From Bacteroidaceae bacterium (lineage in GTDB: Bacteria > Bacteroidota > Bacteroidia > Bacteroidales > Bacteroidaceae): 64,000 bases of DNA. The notes beneath the pieces are model-generated. The model ran no database searches, was not told the DNA's origin, and saw only the letters and a program-made list of their open reading frames with translations. Positions 1 through 9,443 of this stretch are shown here, in pieces (positions within the stretch are counted from its first letter, which is position 1; every line of letters starts with the position of its first letter). A program made the position numbers and the translations under genes. Where the stretch lies: contig CABIXF010000005.1 of the NCBI GenBank assembly GCA_902362595.1, forward strand, positions 1 to 64,000, given 5' to 3'.

Positions 1-1
1 T

Positions 2-58
2 GATTTCAACGATATCAAAGAACTCGATTATCCCCTTTTTGAAGGACTATTTGATTAA
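2..58 (+). CDS. C-terminal end of an unidentified protein (5' partial)
   Basis: An open frame enters from the left edge and ends at a TAA at 56-58. Only 18 residues are visible, ending in PLFEGLFD. That is too little to assign a family. A weak hairpin follows, which agrees with this being the end of a separate transcript before the aconitase gene. Confidence 0.5.
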   Translation, partial: DFNDIKELDYPLFEGLFD

Positions 59-65
59 TTTTTTA

Positions 66-100
66 ACTCGTCCATTTTTATTGGACACTAATGTTTTGTT
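66..100 (+). terminator. Weak candidate terminator
   Basis: A 5-bp stem GTCCA/TGGAC at 70-86 is followed, after a gap of some bases, by a T-rich stretch. The stem is short and the T-run is not adjacent, so this is only a candidate end for the partial upstream gene. Confidence 0.3.
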
Positions 101-279
101 TTTTTATGTAAATGAAAAAGTAAGAATGGTTGAGGAGTTGTGGGGGTATGGATTTTGATGCTTGTAACTTATTGGCGGATTCCTGTTGAAAGATGTATTT
201 TGTTAATAAAATGTAATAATAAATGGCAGTTTGTCATTTTTTTATTCGTTTTAAGTGTGATATTGTGATATATTTTCGA

Positions 280-287
280 TATATTTG
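280..287 (+). promoter_or_regulatory. -7 box of acn-icd-gltA
   Basis: TATATTTG matches the Bacteroidetes sigma-ABfr -7 consensus TAnnTTTG. Transcription would start near 294, giving a leader of about 20 bases. This rules out in-frame starts upstream of 316. I see no clear -33 TTTG. Confidence 0.6.
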
Positions 288-315
288 CGCACTAAGTTAT
301 AAAAAGATTGCTCAG

Positions 316-2571
316 ATGATTTACGACATGGAAATGCAGAAGACGTTCTATGCGTCGTATGCGGAAAAAGTAGGAAAAGCCCGGAATAAACTGGGGCGCG
401 CCATGACCTTGGCCGAGAAAATATTGTATGCCCATTTGTACGACGAGCACACGATGGCTCCGTTCCGTCGGGGAGAAGAGTATGTCAATTTCCGTCCCGA
501 CCGGGTGGCCATGCAGGATGCCACGGCACAGATGGCATTGCTGCAGTTTATGAATGCCGGGAAATCCGTATCGGCAGTACCTGCCACTGTACATTGCGAC
601 CATTTGATTCAAGCATATAAAGGAGTGGAAGAGGATTTGCCTTCTGCTTGTACCACGAATAAAGAGGTATATGACTTTTTGAAGAGTGTGGCTTCGAAAT
701 ACGGTATCGGCTTTTGGAAGCCGGGAGCGGGAATCATTCATCAGGTGGTACTCGAGAACTATGCGTTCCCAGGCGGAATGATGGTGGGTACCGATTCTCA
801 TACGCCGAATGCAGGTGGCTTGGGAATGATTGCCATCGGCGTAGGTGGTGCCGACGCGGTGGACGTGATGACCGGCATGGAATGGGAACTGAAGATGCCG
901 AAACTGATTGGCGTGAAGCTGACCGGTAAACTGAACGGTTGGGTTTCGCCGAAGGATGTGATTCTGAAGCTGGCAGGCATTCTGACCGTAAAAGGGGGAA
1001 CCAATGCCATCATCGAATATTTTGGAGAAGGTACGCATTCGTTGTCGGCTACCGGAAAGGCTACCATCTGTAACATGGGAGCGGAAGTGGGAGCCACGAC
1101 TTCGGTTTTCCCGTACGATGAGGAAATGAAACGCTACCTGTGTGCGACCGGCCGTGAGGAGATTGCTTTACTGGCTGAGGCCAATGCAGCCGACTTGCAG
1201 GCGGATGCGGAAGTGGCACTGTGTCCGGAGAAATATTACGACCGGTTGATTGAAATCGATCTTTCGGCTTTGGAACCCTATGTGAACGGTCCGTTCACCC
1301 CCGATGCGGCTTGTCCGATTTCGGAATTTGCGGCCCGTGTGAAGAAGGAAGGTTTCCCGCAGAAAATGGAAGTGGGACTGATTGGTTCCTGCACCAACTC
1401 TTCTTATCAGGATTTGAGCCGTGCGGCTTCGGTAGCCCGTCAGGTAAAGGCAAAGGGACTGAAGATGCAGGCTTCGCTGATTATCAATCCGGGTTCGGAG
1501 CAGGTGTATTGCACGGCACAGCGCGACGGCATGATTGAAGACCTGAAGAGTATCGGTGGCGTGGTGATGACCAATGCCTGTGGCCCTTGTATCGGCCAGT
1601 GGAAGCGTGTGACCGACGACCCGTTGCGGGCCAATTCCATCGTGACTTCGTTCAACCGTAACTTTGCCAAACGTGCCGACGGGAATCCGAATACGCATGC
1701 GTTTATCGCTTCACCGGAAATTGCAGTCGCTTTTGCCATTGCCGGTGACTTGTGCTTCAATCCGCTGACAGATACCCTGAAGAATGAAAAGGGCGAGGCG
1801 GTGAAACTGGATCCTCCTACGGGAGAAACTTTGCCTTTGAAAGGCTTTACGGTGGATGACAACGGGTATGTGGCTCCTTCGGCCGACGGAGGCAAGGTGG
1901 AAGTCACCATTCAGCCGGATTCACAACGTTTGCAGAAACTGGAACCGTTTGCTCCATGGAACGGAGAAGACTTCCTGGAACTGCCGTTGCTGATTAAGAC
2001 GCAGGGAAAATGTACCACTGACCATATTTCAATGGCCGGACCGTGGTTGCGTTTCCGTGGGCACCTGGAAAATATTTCCGACAACATGCTGATGGGAGCG
2101 GTCAATGCTTTCAACGGCAAGACGAACTGCGTATGGAATCAGCTGACGGGCGAGTATGAGGCGGTTTCTGCCGTGGCCAAGCAGTACAAGGCGAAAGGCA
2201 TGGGCTCTATCGTTGTGGCGGAAGAAAACTACGGAGAGGGCTCCAGCCGGGAACATGCCGCCATGGAACCACGTTTCCTGAACGTGCGGGTGATTCTGGC
2301 CAAGAGCTTTGCGCGTATCCATGAAACCAACCTGAAGAAACAGGGTATGCTGGCGCTGACTTTTGCCAACAAAGATGATTACGACAAGGTGCGTGAACAC
2401 GACCGGATTTCCATCCTGGGATTGCAGCATTTTGCACCGGGACGTCCGCTGTATGCCGTACTGACGCACGATGACGGCACGACGGAGACTTTCGAAGTGC
2501 TTCACACCTATAATGAAATGCAAATTAACTGGTTCAAAGCAGGTTCTGCCTTGAACACCTTTAAAAAATAA
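316..2571 (+). CDS. acnA: Aconitate hydratase, mitochondrial type
   Basis: Cytosolic Fe-S enzyme interconverting citrate and isocitrate via cis-aconitate. The protein is 751 aa. The three [4Fe-4S] ligands are visible as Cys359 in GSCTNSS and Cys422/Cys425 in ACGPCIGQW, almost the numbering of mitochondrial aconitase (358/421/424). The C-terminal swivel domain carries [14 protein letters not shown]. The frame is open upstream to 223, but the start at 316 ([11 protein letters not shown]) is chosen because the -7 box lies at 280-287. It heads an operon with icd (7-base gap) and gltA. A mitochondrial-like aconitase is known from Bacteroides fragilis. Its role here is making 2-oxoglutarate for glutamate. 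Confidence 0.97.
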   Translation: MIYDMEMQKTFYASYAEKVGKARNKLGRAMTLAEKILYAHLYDEHTMAPFRRGEEYVNFRPDRVAMQDATAQMALLQFMNAGKSVSAVPATVHCDHLIQAYKGVEEDLPSACTTNKEVYDFLKSVASKYGIGFWKPGAGIIHQVVLENYAFPGGMMVGTDSHTPNAGGLGMIAIGVGGADAVDVMTGMEWELKMPKLIGVKLTGKLNGWVSPKDVILKLAGILTVKGGTNAIIEYFGEGTHSLSATGKATICNMGAEVGATTSVFPYDEEMKRYLCATGREEIALLAEANAADLQADAEVALCPEKYYDRLIEIDLSALEPYVNGPFTPDAACPISEFAARVKKEGFPQKMEVGLIGSCTNSSYQDLSRAASVARQVKAKGLKMQASLIINPGSEQVYCTAQRDGMIEDLKSIGGVVMTNACGPCIGQWKRVTDDPLRANSIVTSFNRNFAKRADGNPNTHAFIASPEIAVAFAIAGDLCFNPLTDTLKNEKGEAVKLDPPTGETLPLKGFTVDDNGYVAPSADGGKVEVTIQPDSQRLQKLEPFAPWNGEDFLELPLLIKTQGKCTTDHISMAGPWLRFRGHLENISDNMLMGAVNAFNGKTNCVWNQLTGEYEAVSAVAKQYKAKGMGSIVVAEENYGEGSSREHAAMEPRFLNVRVILAKSFARIHETNLKKQGMLALTFANKDDYDKVREHDRISILGLQHFAPGRPLYAVLTHDDGTTETFEVLHTYNEMQINWFKAGSALNTFKK

Positions 2572-2578
2572 GAGAGAT

Positions 2579-3844
2579 ATGAGTAACAGCAAGATGTATA
2601 TGGAAGACGGGAAACTGATGGTTCCCGACAATGTGGTGATTCCTTTTATCGAAGGAGATGGAGTAGGCGCTGAAATTACTCCGGTATGTCAGAAAATTGT
2701 CAATGCGGCGGTAGAACTGGCCTACGTGGGCAAGCGCAGCATTGAATGGAAAGAAGTGCTGGCAGGGGGTAAGGCGTTTGAAAAGACCGGTGAATGGTTG
2801 CCGCAAGCTACATTGGATGCGTTCAAGGAATACCTGGTAGGTATCAAGGGGCCGCTGACCACTCCGGTAGGCGGAGGTATCCGTTCGTTGAATGTGGCGT
2901 TGCGTCAGACCCTCGACTTGTATGTCTGTCTGCGTCCGGTACGTTGGTTCAAGGGCGTGGTTTCTCCGGTAAAAGAACCTCATAAGGTGAACATGTATAT
3001 TTTCCGTGAAAATACAGAGGATATTTATGCCGGTATCGAGTGGGAACAGGGCACTCCGGAAGCGCAGAAGTTCTATAAATTCCTGCATGATGAAATGGGC
3101 GTCACCAAGGTACGTTTCCCGGAGACTTCTTCATTTGGTGTGAAACCGGTATCGAAGGAAGGAACACAGCGGTTGGTACGTGCAGCTATCCAGTTTGCAT
3201 TGGACAACGGGCTGCCTTCAGTGACACTGGTACATAAAGGAAACATCATGAAGTTTACCGAGGGAGGCTTCAAACGCTGGGGATACGAAGTGGCTGAAAC
3301 GGAATTCAAGGACCGTACTTTCACCATGAACGAGTATGACCGTCTGAAGAAAGACTTGGGCGAAGAATCTGCCAAGGCTGCCGTAGCCAAGGCCATCAAT
3401 GAAGGCAAACTGGTGGTGAAGGACTGCATTGCCGATGCATTCCTGCAGAATACGCTGTTGCTGCCGGAAGAATATTCTGTGATTGCGACATTGAACCTGA
3501 ACGGAGACTATATATCCGACCAGCTGGCTGCCATGGTGGGCGGTATCGGCATCGCACCGGGTGCCAACATCAATTACCAGACCGGACATGCTATTTTTGA
3601 AGCGACTCACGGCACGGCGCCGAACATTGCCGGACAGGATGTGGTCAATCCTTGCTCCCTGTTGTTGTCGTCGGTGATGATGCTGGAATACATGGGCTGG
3701 AAAGAAGCTGCCCAGCTGATTGTGAATGCATTGGAAAAAGCATTCTCCAACGGAGAAGCTACGGCCGACCTGGCCCGTTTCATGCCGAAAGGAAACGCAC
3801 TGGGAACAAAGGATTTTGGACAGCGAATCGTCGAACTGCTGTAA
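2579..3844 (+). CDS. icd: Isocitrate dehydrogenase, E. coli Icd type, unusual cofactor residues
   Basis: Oxidatively decarboxylates isocitrate to 2-oxoglutarate. 421 aa, collinear with E. coli Icd (416 aa). Substrate residues are kept: Ser103, Asn105, Arg109, Arg119, Arg143, Tyr150 and Lys220. The cofactor pocket differs. The E. coli NADP determinants Lys344-Tyr345 are Asn349-Ile350 here, Tyr391 is Ala396, while Val356 and Arg400 are kept. This mixed set leans toward NAD or dual use, which I infer and cannot test. The gene starts 7 bases after acn with a purine-rich AGAGAG site. The product is likely a cytosolic dimer. Confidence 0.95.
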   Translation: MSNSKMYMEDGKLMVPDNVVIPFIEGDGVGAEITPVCQKIVNAAVELAYVGKRSIEWKEVLAGGKAFEKTGEWLPQATLDAFKEYLVGIKGPLTTPVGGGIRSLNVALRQTLDLYVCLRPVRWFKGVVSPVKEPHKVNMYIFRENTEDIYAGIEWEQGTPEAQKFYKFLHDEMGVTKVRFPETSSFGVKPVSKEGTQRLVRAAIQFALDNGLPSVTLVHKGNIMKFTEGGFKRWGYEVAETEFKDRTFTMNEYDRLKKDLGEESAKAAVAKAINEGKLVVKDCIADAFLQNTLLLPEEYSVIATLNLNGDYISDQLAAMVGGIGIAPGANINYQTGHAIFEATHGTAPNIAGQDVVNPCSLLLSSVMMLEYMGWKEAAQLIVNALEKAFSNGEATADLARFMPKGNALGTKDFGQRIVELL

Positions 3845-3893
3845 GAGCAGACGGTTTTTTTGTCGGAGTGATTAATGGATAAAAGAGTAGTTT

Positions 3894-5234
3894 ATGAAAA
3901 AGGAATATATCGTTTACAAGCTTTCCGAATGTGCCAAGCAGGCATGCCGTATAGACAATGAACTGTTTACCAAATACAATGTGAAGCGTGGCCTTCGTAA
4001 TGAAGACGGTACGGGAGTACTGGTGGGACTGACGAAGATTGGTAATGTGGTAGGGTATGAACGTACCGACCAGGGACTGAAACCGATTCCGGGCAAGTTG
4101 TTCTATCGTGGATACGACCTGGATGACATCGCTCATGCGCTGTTGCGTGAGAAACGTTTCGGCTTTGAGGAAGTGGCTTATCTGTTGCTTTCGGGAGAAC
4201 TCCCGGACAGTGAACAGCTGGCTTCGTTCAAGGAACTGATTAACGACAACATGCCGCTCGACAAGAAGACCACGATGAACATCATCGACCTGGAGGGACA
4301 GAACATCATGAATATCCTGGCCCGCAGTGTACTGGAGATGTATACGTTCGATCCGAATCCGGATGACATCTCACGCGACAACCTGATGCGTCAGTCCATC
4401 GAGCTGATTTCGAAGTTCCCGACCATCATTGCGTATGCTTATAACATTTATCGTCACAGCATACACGGACGTTCCTTGCATATCCGTCACCCGCACGAGA
4501 ACCTGTCGTTGGCCGAAAACTTCCTTTATATGATTAAAAAGGACTATACGCCGCTGGAAGCCCGTATGCTTGACTTGCTGTTGGTGTTGCAGGCTGAACA
4601 CGGAGGTGGTAACAACTCTACGTTTACAGTACGCGTCACCAGCTCTACCCGTACGGATACCTATTCCAGTATCGCCGCCGGTATCGGTTCTTTGAAAGGT
4701 CCGTTACATGGAGGAGCCAATATTCAGGTGATCAAGATGTTCCATCACTTGAAGGAGGTGATTTCCGATTGGACGAATGTGGATGAGATTGATACGTACC
4801 TGACCCGTATGTTGAACAAGGAGGCATACGACGGCAGCGGACTGATTTACGGTATCGGTCATGCGGTGTACACCATTTCCGACCCGCGTGCGGTCTTGCT
4901 GAAGGAACTGGCCGGCGAGCTGGTGGCAGAAAAGGGATGCGAAAAGGAATTTGCTTTCCTGGAACTGTTGGAACAGCGTGCCATAGAATGTTTCAAGAAG
5001 GTGAAAGGTACCAAGAAGCAGGTATGTTCGAACGTGGACTTCTATTCGGGATTTATCTACGAAATGATGGGATTGCCGCATGAAATCTATACCCCGCTGT
5101 TTGCCATGGCCCGTATCGTAGGATGGACGGCACACCGCATTGAGGAGCTGAACTTCGAAGGTCGCCGCATCATCCGTCCGGCCTACAAGAACGTGCTGGA
5201 GGAAGTGGATTACAAGCCGATAAAAGACCGCTGA
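3894..5234 (+). CDS. gltA: Citrate synthase
   Basis: Condenses oxaloacetate and acetyl-CoA to citrate. 446 aa. Catalytic-type residues are visible: His272 in LHGGAN, His323 in GIGHAV and Asp382 in NVDFYSG, with an additional His236 in AEHGGGN. Third gene of acn-icd-gltA, 49 bases after icd. With no other cycle genes beside it, the cluster looks like a dedicated route from oxaloacetate to 2-oxoglutarate. A strong hairpin at 5257-5299 ends the operon. A 2-methylcitrate synthase cannot be excluded from sequence alone, but the neighbours argue for citrate. Confidence 0.95.
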   Translation: MKKEYIVYKLSECAKQACRIDNELFTKYNVKRGLRNEDGTGVLVGLTKIGNVVGYERTDQGLKPIPGKLFYRGYDLDDIAHALLREKRFGFEEVAYLLLSGELPDSEQLASFKELINDNMPLDKKTTMNIIDLEGQNIMNILARSVLEMYTFDPNPDDISRDNLMRQSIELISKFPTIIAYAYNIYRHSIHGRSLHIRHPHENLSLAENFLYMIKKDYTPLEARMLDLLLVLQAEHGGGNNSTFTVRVTSSTRTDTYSSIAAGIGSLKGPLHGGANIQVIKMFHHLKEVISDWTNVDEIDTYLTRMLNKEAYDGSGLIYGIGHAVYTISDPRAVLLKELAGELVAEKGCEKEFAFLELLEQRAIECFKKVKGTKKQVCSNVDFYSGFIYEMMGLPHEIYTPLFAMARIVGWTAHRIEELNFEGRRIIRPAYKNVLEEVDYKPIKDR

Positions 5235-5256
5235 TTATTGCGATGAAAATAACCGG

Positions 5257-5299
5257 AAGAGGCTGCAGAAACCCGAAGAAGGTTTCTGTGGCCTCTTTT
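5257..5299 (+). terminator. Rho-independent terminator after gltA
   Basis: A 15-17 bp stem (AAGAGGC.GCAGAAACC against GGTTTCTG.GCCTCTT) with a 7-base loop is followed by TTTTG. It closes the acn-icd-gltA operon just before the next promoter. Confidence 0.8.
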
Positions 5300-5326
5300 G
5301 TGTTAGGTATATCGGCCTGAATTGTG

Positions 5327-5334
5327 TACCTTTG
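5327..5334 (+). promoter_or_regulatory. -7 box of EamA gene
   Basis: TACCTTTG is a perfect TAnnTTTG match, placing the transcription start near 5341 and the ATG at 5361 about 20 bases downstream. Confidence 0.6.
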
Positions 5335-5360
5335 CGGAGTTTATTCTTACATTTCGCAGT

Positions 5361-6278
5361 ATGAACAGTTTGAAAGGATTTTTCTATGGACTTGCCACTT
5401 CGGTGACATTCGGTTTGATACCCTTGTTTACCCTTCCGCTGATGCGGAAAGGGATGATGTTTGATACCATTCTTTTCTATCGGTTCCTTTTTGCCACCTT
5501 TGCTTTGGGGGTAATGATGAAGGTGAAAAAGGAATCGTTTCATATAGAGCTGCGGGATATTCCGCTGTTTCTTTTGCTGGGATTGTTTTACACCGGTTCG
5601 GCCATGTTCTTGTTTTGGGGATATGGTTTTATGGGGGCGGGAGTGGCCACTACCCTGCATTTCACCTATCCGGTGTTCGTCACCTTGCTGATGTGGGTGC
5701 TGTTTCGTGAGAAGGCGTCTTGGGTGACATGGGTTGCCATTCTGCTGGCGGTGTATGGCGTGTCTGAACTTTCATTGAAAGGGGATGAATTGTCGTTTGA
5801 TGTGTCGGGGGTGATTATCGTTCTCCTTTCGGCTGTATGCTACGCCAGTTATATTGTGGCAGTCAACAAATCCCGTCTGCGCGATATGAACGGGCGGAAA
5901 CTGGCTTTTTATGTGTTTATTGTCAGCACGGTGATGTTTGCCGTGAAGGCGCTGACCAATCAAGGAATACAACCGGTGCCGGACGCCGTGTCGGTAGGGA
6001 ATCTGGTGCTGTTGGCCGTAGTGCCGACCGTCATCTCCAATATCACGCTGGTGTTGGCCGTACAGCATATCGGGGGTACGCTTACCTCTGTTCTGGGAGC
6101 CATGGAGCCGGTGACGGCTGTCTGTATCGGTGCTTTGATTTTCGGCGAATCGTTTACGGCACAGGAGGCTTGGGGAATTTTTCTGATTCTGGTGGCCGTC
6201 ACGTTGATTGTGTTGACTAAGACCATTCAGAAAACGTTGTCGACGGTGGTCCGTAAGATTCGTCCGCGTCATGCCTGA
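5361..6278 (+). CDS. EamA/DMT-family membrane transporter
   Basis: Inner-membrane protein of 305 aa with about ten hydrophobic segments arranged as two EamA repeats. The first begins FFYGLATSVTFGLIPLF and the second VSGVIIVLLSAVCYAS. The family exports amino acids and other small metabolites, but the substrate cannot be read from sequence. The start at 5361 (MNSLKGFFYG) is preferred over an in-frame start at 5322 because the -7 box at 5327-5334 lies between them. It has its own promoter and stands alone. The basic tail ends near the convergent ygiQ gene. Confidence 0.85.
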   Translation: MNSLKGFFYGLATSVTFGLIPLFTLPLMRKGMMFDTILFYRFLFATFALGVMMKVKKESFHIELRDIPLFLLLGLFYTGSAMFLFWGYGFMGAGVATTLHFTYPVFVTLLMWVLFREKASWVTWVAILLAVYGVSELSLKGDELSFDVSGVIIVLLSAVCYASYIVAVNKSRLRDMNGRKLAFYVFIVSTVMFAVKALTNQGIQPVPDAVSVGNLVLLAVVPTVISNITLVLAVQHIGGTLTSVLGAMEPVTAVCIGALIFGESFTAQEAWGIFLILVAVTLIVLTKTIQKTLSTVVRKIRPRHA

Positions 6279-6303
6279 CACGGACGAACCCCACGTGGAT
6301 TCC

Positions 6304-8154
6304 TTATTTTCCGTATAACTTGTTGATCAGGTCGCTGCGGCCAATTTTCCGCAGTTCATTGATGATGGCCTTGCGTTCTTCGGGCTTGTACCAGAAGAAG
6401 AACATGCGCTGGGCCAGCTTTTCGCGCGGCGTTTTGGCCGAGAAGACGGGTTCCAGGGTGTAAGGATGCAGTCCGGTGTACCATGCCTCCGTGGAGACCG
6501 TCATAGGGGTCGGGGTAAAATCCTGCACCTGCTCCAGATGGAAATCCAACCGCTTGGTAATGACGGCCAGTTCGGCCATATCCTCTTCCGTACATCCGGG
6601 ATGGCTGCTGATGAAGTAGGGAATAATCTGCTGCCGCAGTCCGGCTTCCTTATTGATTTTGTCGAAGATACGCTTGAACTCATAGAACTGTTCAAAGGGC
6701 GGTTTGCGCATCAGGTAGAGCACCTTGTCACTGGTATGTTCCGGTGCCACCTTCAGTCGTCCGCTTACGTGGCGTGTAATCAGTTCGCGTGTATATTCCT
6801 TGGTACTCTGGTTGGTTTTCGCGTCCTTGCTTTGGTGCAGAAGCAGGTCGTAACGTACTCCGCTTCCGATAAAGCTTTTCTTGATGCCCGGCAAGCTGTC
6901 TACCGCATGATAGATTTCCAGCAGTGGATGATGGTCGGTATTCAAGTTCGGGCAGATTTTGGGGTGGATGCACGACGGGCGTTTACAACGCTGACAGAGG
7001 GACGTATCTTTTCCTCCCATCTGGTACATGTTGGCTGAAGGACCTCCCAAATCACTCAGATAGCCTTTGAAGTCGGGCATCTCGGTGATGGCCTTCACTT
7101 CCTTGAGAATGCTTTCCTTGCTTCGGCTGACAATGAACTTTCCCTGATGGGCCGAAATGGTACAGAAAGCGCATCCGCCAAAACAGCCTCGGTGGATGTT
7201 GACAGAGAATTTAATCATTTCGTATGCCGGAATCCGTTTGTTCTTGTATTTGGGATGCGGCAGACGGGTATAAGGCAGGTCGAACGACATGTCGAGTTCC
7301 CCTTGTGTCATCGGGGGATAGGGAGGATTGGTCACTACTGTCTGCTTGCCTACCTGTTGCAGTATGCGGGCCGCGGCATAACGGTTGGACTCTTCCTCGA
7401 TGTGGCGGAAATTCTGTGCCTGCTTTTTTTTGTCTTTCAGACATTCCTCATGGGAATACAGGGTAAGGTCACCCTGTCCGTTGGGATTCTCCGGCAGGTG
7501 GGCAGCTTCTTCCTGCGAAATCAGGTAAGCCGTTTGCGGAATGTCGTGTGGCAGGTCGCCGGCATGCGTTTCTCCTTCCACTTTCAGCAGTCGTTCACTC
7601 AGTTCCGTAATAGGCTTTTCGCCCATGCCATAAATCAGCAAGTCCGCTCCCGATTCCACCAGGATGGAAGGACGTAGCTTTTCTTCCCAGTAGTCGTAAT
7701 GTGTCAGTCGTCGGAGGGAAGCTTCAATACCTCCCAAAACCACCGGTACATCGGGATACAGCTTCTTCAGAATTTGTGTATAGACAATGCTGGGATACTC
7801 CGGACGCATGTCGTGGCGTCCGTCCGGAGTATACGCATCTTCACTTCTCAGTCGTTTATTGGCCGTGTATTTGTTGACCATGCTGTCCATGCATCCGGCA
7901 GAAACGCCGAAGAACAGGCGGGGTCTTCCCAGTTTCTTGAAGTCGCGCAAGTCATCGCGCCAGTTGGGCTGGGGAATGATGGCCACTTTCAGGCCTTTGG
8001 CTTCGAGCATTCGTCCGATGACGGCAGCTCCGAAAGAAGGATGGTCCACATAGGCATCCCCGCTGAAAATAATGACATCCAGTTCATTCCATCCCCTCAG
8101 TTCGGCTTCTTTCTTGGTCGTAGGCAGCCAGTCGGTCAGCTTGTATTCTTTCAA
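6304..8154 (-). CDS. YgiQ family radical SAM protein
   Basis: 616 aa. It has the N-terminal YgiQ domain (DVIIFSGDAYVDHPSFG) and a radical-SAM core with the cluster motif C-x3-C-x2-C in HRGCFGGCAFC. A downstream Cys-rich segment (CQRCKRPSCIHPKICPN) may bind another metal or cluster. The family is widespread but its reaction is not established. It follows the 115-aa gene by 6 bases on the same strand, so the two form an operon read from the promoter at 8536-8543. Family assignment is firm; function is unknown. Confidence 0.93.
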   Translation of the reverse strand: MKEYKLTDWLPTTKKEAELRGWNELDVIIFSGDAYVDHPSFGAAVIGRMLEAKGLKVAIIPQPNWRDDLRDFKKLGRPRLFFGVSAGCMDSMVNKYTANKRLRSEDAYTPDGRHDMRPEYPSIVYTQILKKLYPDVPVVLGGIEASLRRLTHYDYWEEKLRPSILVESGADLLIYGMGEKPITELSERLLKVEGETHAGDLPHDIPQTAYLISQEEAAHLPENPNGQGDLTLYSHEECLKDKKKQAQNFRHIEEESNRYAAARILQQVGKQTVVTNPPYPPMTQGELDMSFDLPYTRLPHPKYKNKRIPAYEMIKFSVNIHRGCFGGCAFCTISAHQGKFIVSRSKESILKEVKAITEMPDFKGYLSDLGGPSANMYQMGGKDTSLCQRCKRPSCIHPKICPNLNTDHHPLLEIYHAVDSLPGIKKSFIGSGVRYDLLLHQSKDAKTNQSTKEYTRELITRHVSGRLKVAPEHTSDKVLYLMRKPPFEQFYEFKRIFDKINKEAGLRQQIIPYFISSHPGCTEEDMAELAVITKRLDFHLEQVQDFTPTPMTVSTEAWYTGLHPYTLEPVFSAKTPREKLAQRMFFFWYKPEERKAIINELRKIGRSDLINKLYGK

Positions 8155-8160
8155 GGCAGT

Positions 8161-8508
8161 TTATGAATTGTGGGTTTCTTCTGTAGATTCGTCTTCGTTG
8201 TCTTCTTTCTCTTCCTTTTCTCTTTCCCATTTGATATAGAGCAGAATGAGCTGGTGCAGTCCGAAGGCTTTCATGTTGTTGTGGTAAATGACGTCGATGC
8301 ACAAGTCGAGCAAATCCTTGCTGTTTTCTTCCATGGAAGCAATCAGTGAACGGATGTTCAGTTTCAGCTTGTCGAGCACGGTTTCGTCTACGATGCCGTT
8401 GCTGTCAATGAGTTGTTGGAAAAGTGAATATTTTTCAATGGTTTCCAGATGTTTTTCAGAAACGTCGATGCTTCGTGTACCGGAAGCGTTGGCCTGTATG
8501 GTATACAT
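8161..8508 (-). CDS. Small conserved-looking acidic-tailed protein, unknown function
   Basis: 115 aa and no family I recognise. It is predicted soluble and largely helical (VSEKHLETIEKYSLFQQLID), with a C-terminal tail very rich in Glu, Asp and Lys (KEEKEDNEDE). It has no signal peptide or membrane segment. It is the first gene of a two-gene operon with ygiQ. The start at 8508 lies 28 bases after a good -7 box. The tight spacing suggests a partner role for the YgiQ protein, which is inference. Confidence 0.75.
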   Translation of the reverse strand: MYTIQANASGTRSIDVSEKHLETIEKYSLFQQLIDSNGIVDETVLDKLKLNIRSLIASMEENSKDLLDLCIDVIYHNNMKAFGLHQLILLYIKWEREKEEKEDNEDESTEETHNS

Positions 8509-8535
8509 AATGCGATAATTTTAAAGTTTATGTAA

Positions 8536-8543
8536 CAAAGGTA
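8536..8543 (-). promoter_or_regulatory. -7 box of the 115-aa gene/ygiQ operon
   Basis: TACCTTTG on the minus strand (CAAAGGTA on plus) is a perfect TAnnTTTG, with a leader of about 20 bases to the ATG at 8508. Confidence 0.6.
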
Positions 8544-8632
8544 ATTTTTTTCTACGTATCGGCGGCGGTTTTTTCGGCTTTTATTTAGAGATTTTTGTGT
8601 ATTTCTCCATCGTAAAATGGAGGACTGCGGTG

Positions 8633-8640
8633 TATCTTTG
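8633..8640 (+). promoter_or_regulatory. -7 box of hemerythrin/LuxR pair
   Basis: TATCTTTG, a perfect TAnnTTTG match, about 120 bases before the preferred start codon of the hemerythrin-like gene. It is divergent from the promoter at 8536-8543. Confidence 0.5.
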
Positions 8641-8762
8641 TCTGAAAGGTCAAAAAGCGCAGGAATATACCTAAAAATAGTGATTGCGGTTTTTGACTGG
8701 ATTTCTTTATTTTGCCACGTAAAATGATGAATACGATATTTATGTGTAACAATACGACCCGG

Positions 8763-9443
8763 ATGTATAAACCCACGGACAAAATGAGTGACCTGATATG
8801 CGAGAACTATGCGCTTTTGCAAGTGTTGAGCCGCTTTGGCGTTTCGCTGGGCTTTGGTGACAAGTCGGTGCAGGAAGTCTGCGCGATGAACAATGTGGAC
8901 TGCAATACGTTTTTAATTGTAGTGAACTTTCTCGGTGAGGAGAGCAACCATATTCATGACCATTTGAGCGGGCTTTCCATTCCGGCCTTGATGGATTATC
9001 TGAAGCGGGCACATTCTTATTTTCTGGATTTTCAGCTGCCTACCATCCGTCGGAAACTGATTGAAGCCATTGATTGTTCTTCGGAAAACGAAGTGGCTTT
9101 TCTCATAGTCAAGTTTTTTGATGCGTATGTGCATGAAGTACGGAAGCACATGGAATATGAAAATGAAAAGGTGTTTACGTATGTGGAGCATTTGTTGAAG
9201 GGAGAGCGCTTGCCGGACTACAGTATCGGGGTGTTTGCCCGTCGTCATGACCAGGTAAATGCCAAATTGACCGAATTGAAAAATATCATTATCAAATATT
9301 ATCCGTCAGGTGGTGACAATCAGCTGTTGAATGCCACGCTGTTCGATATTTTTAGTTGTGAGGAAGATTTGGCTTCACACAACCGGGTGGAAGATTATAT
9401 TTTTGTGCCCGCCATTATGGAGCTTGAAAAGGAGATAAAATGA
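8763..9443 (+). CDS. Hemerythrin-domain protein resembling RIC/YtfE
   Basis: Cytoplasmic, 226 aa from the chosen start. In-frame starts also lie at 8742, 8727, 8724 and TTG 8712; MYKPTDKMSDLICENY looks like the natural N-terminus. Residues 1-50 resemble the ScdA_N/DUF542 domain but lack its Cys pair. The rest is a four-helix hemerythrin fold with likely di-iron ligands His84, His129, Glu133, His162, His206 and Glu210. The counterpart of YtfE His105 is not obvious. RIC proteins act in repair of Fe-S clusters after nitrosative or oxidative stress. The stop overlaps the next gene by 4 bases (ATGA), so the two are translationally coupled. Confidence 0.8.
   Translation: MYKPTDKMSDLICENYALLQVLSRFGVSLGFGDKSVQEVCAMNNVDCNTFLIVVNFLGEESNHIHDHLSGLSIPALMDYLKRAHSYFLDFQLPTIRRKLIEAIDCSSENEVAFLIVKFFDAYVHEVRKHMEYENEKVFTYVEHLLKGERLPDYSIGVFARRHDQVNAKLTELKNIIIKYYPSGGDNQLLNATLFDIFSCEEDLASHNRVEDYIFVPAIMELEKEIK

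Noticed and set aside
223..315. Extended N-terminus of aconitase
   Set aside because: The extra 31 residues are unlike the family and lie across the promoter; the start at 316 is consistent with the -7 box.
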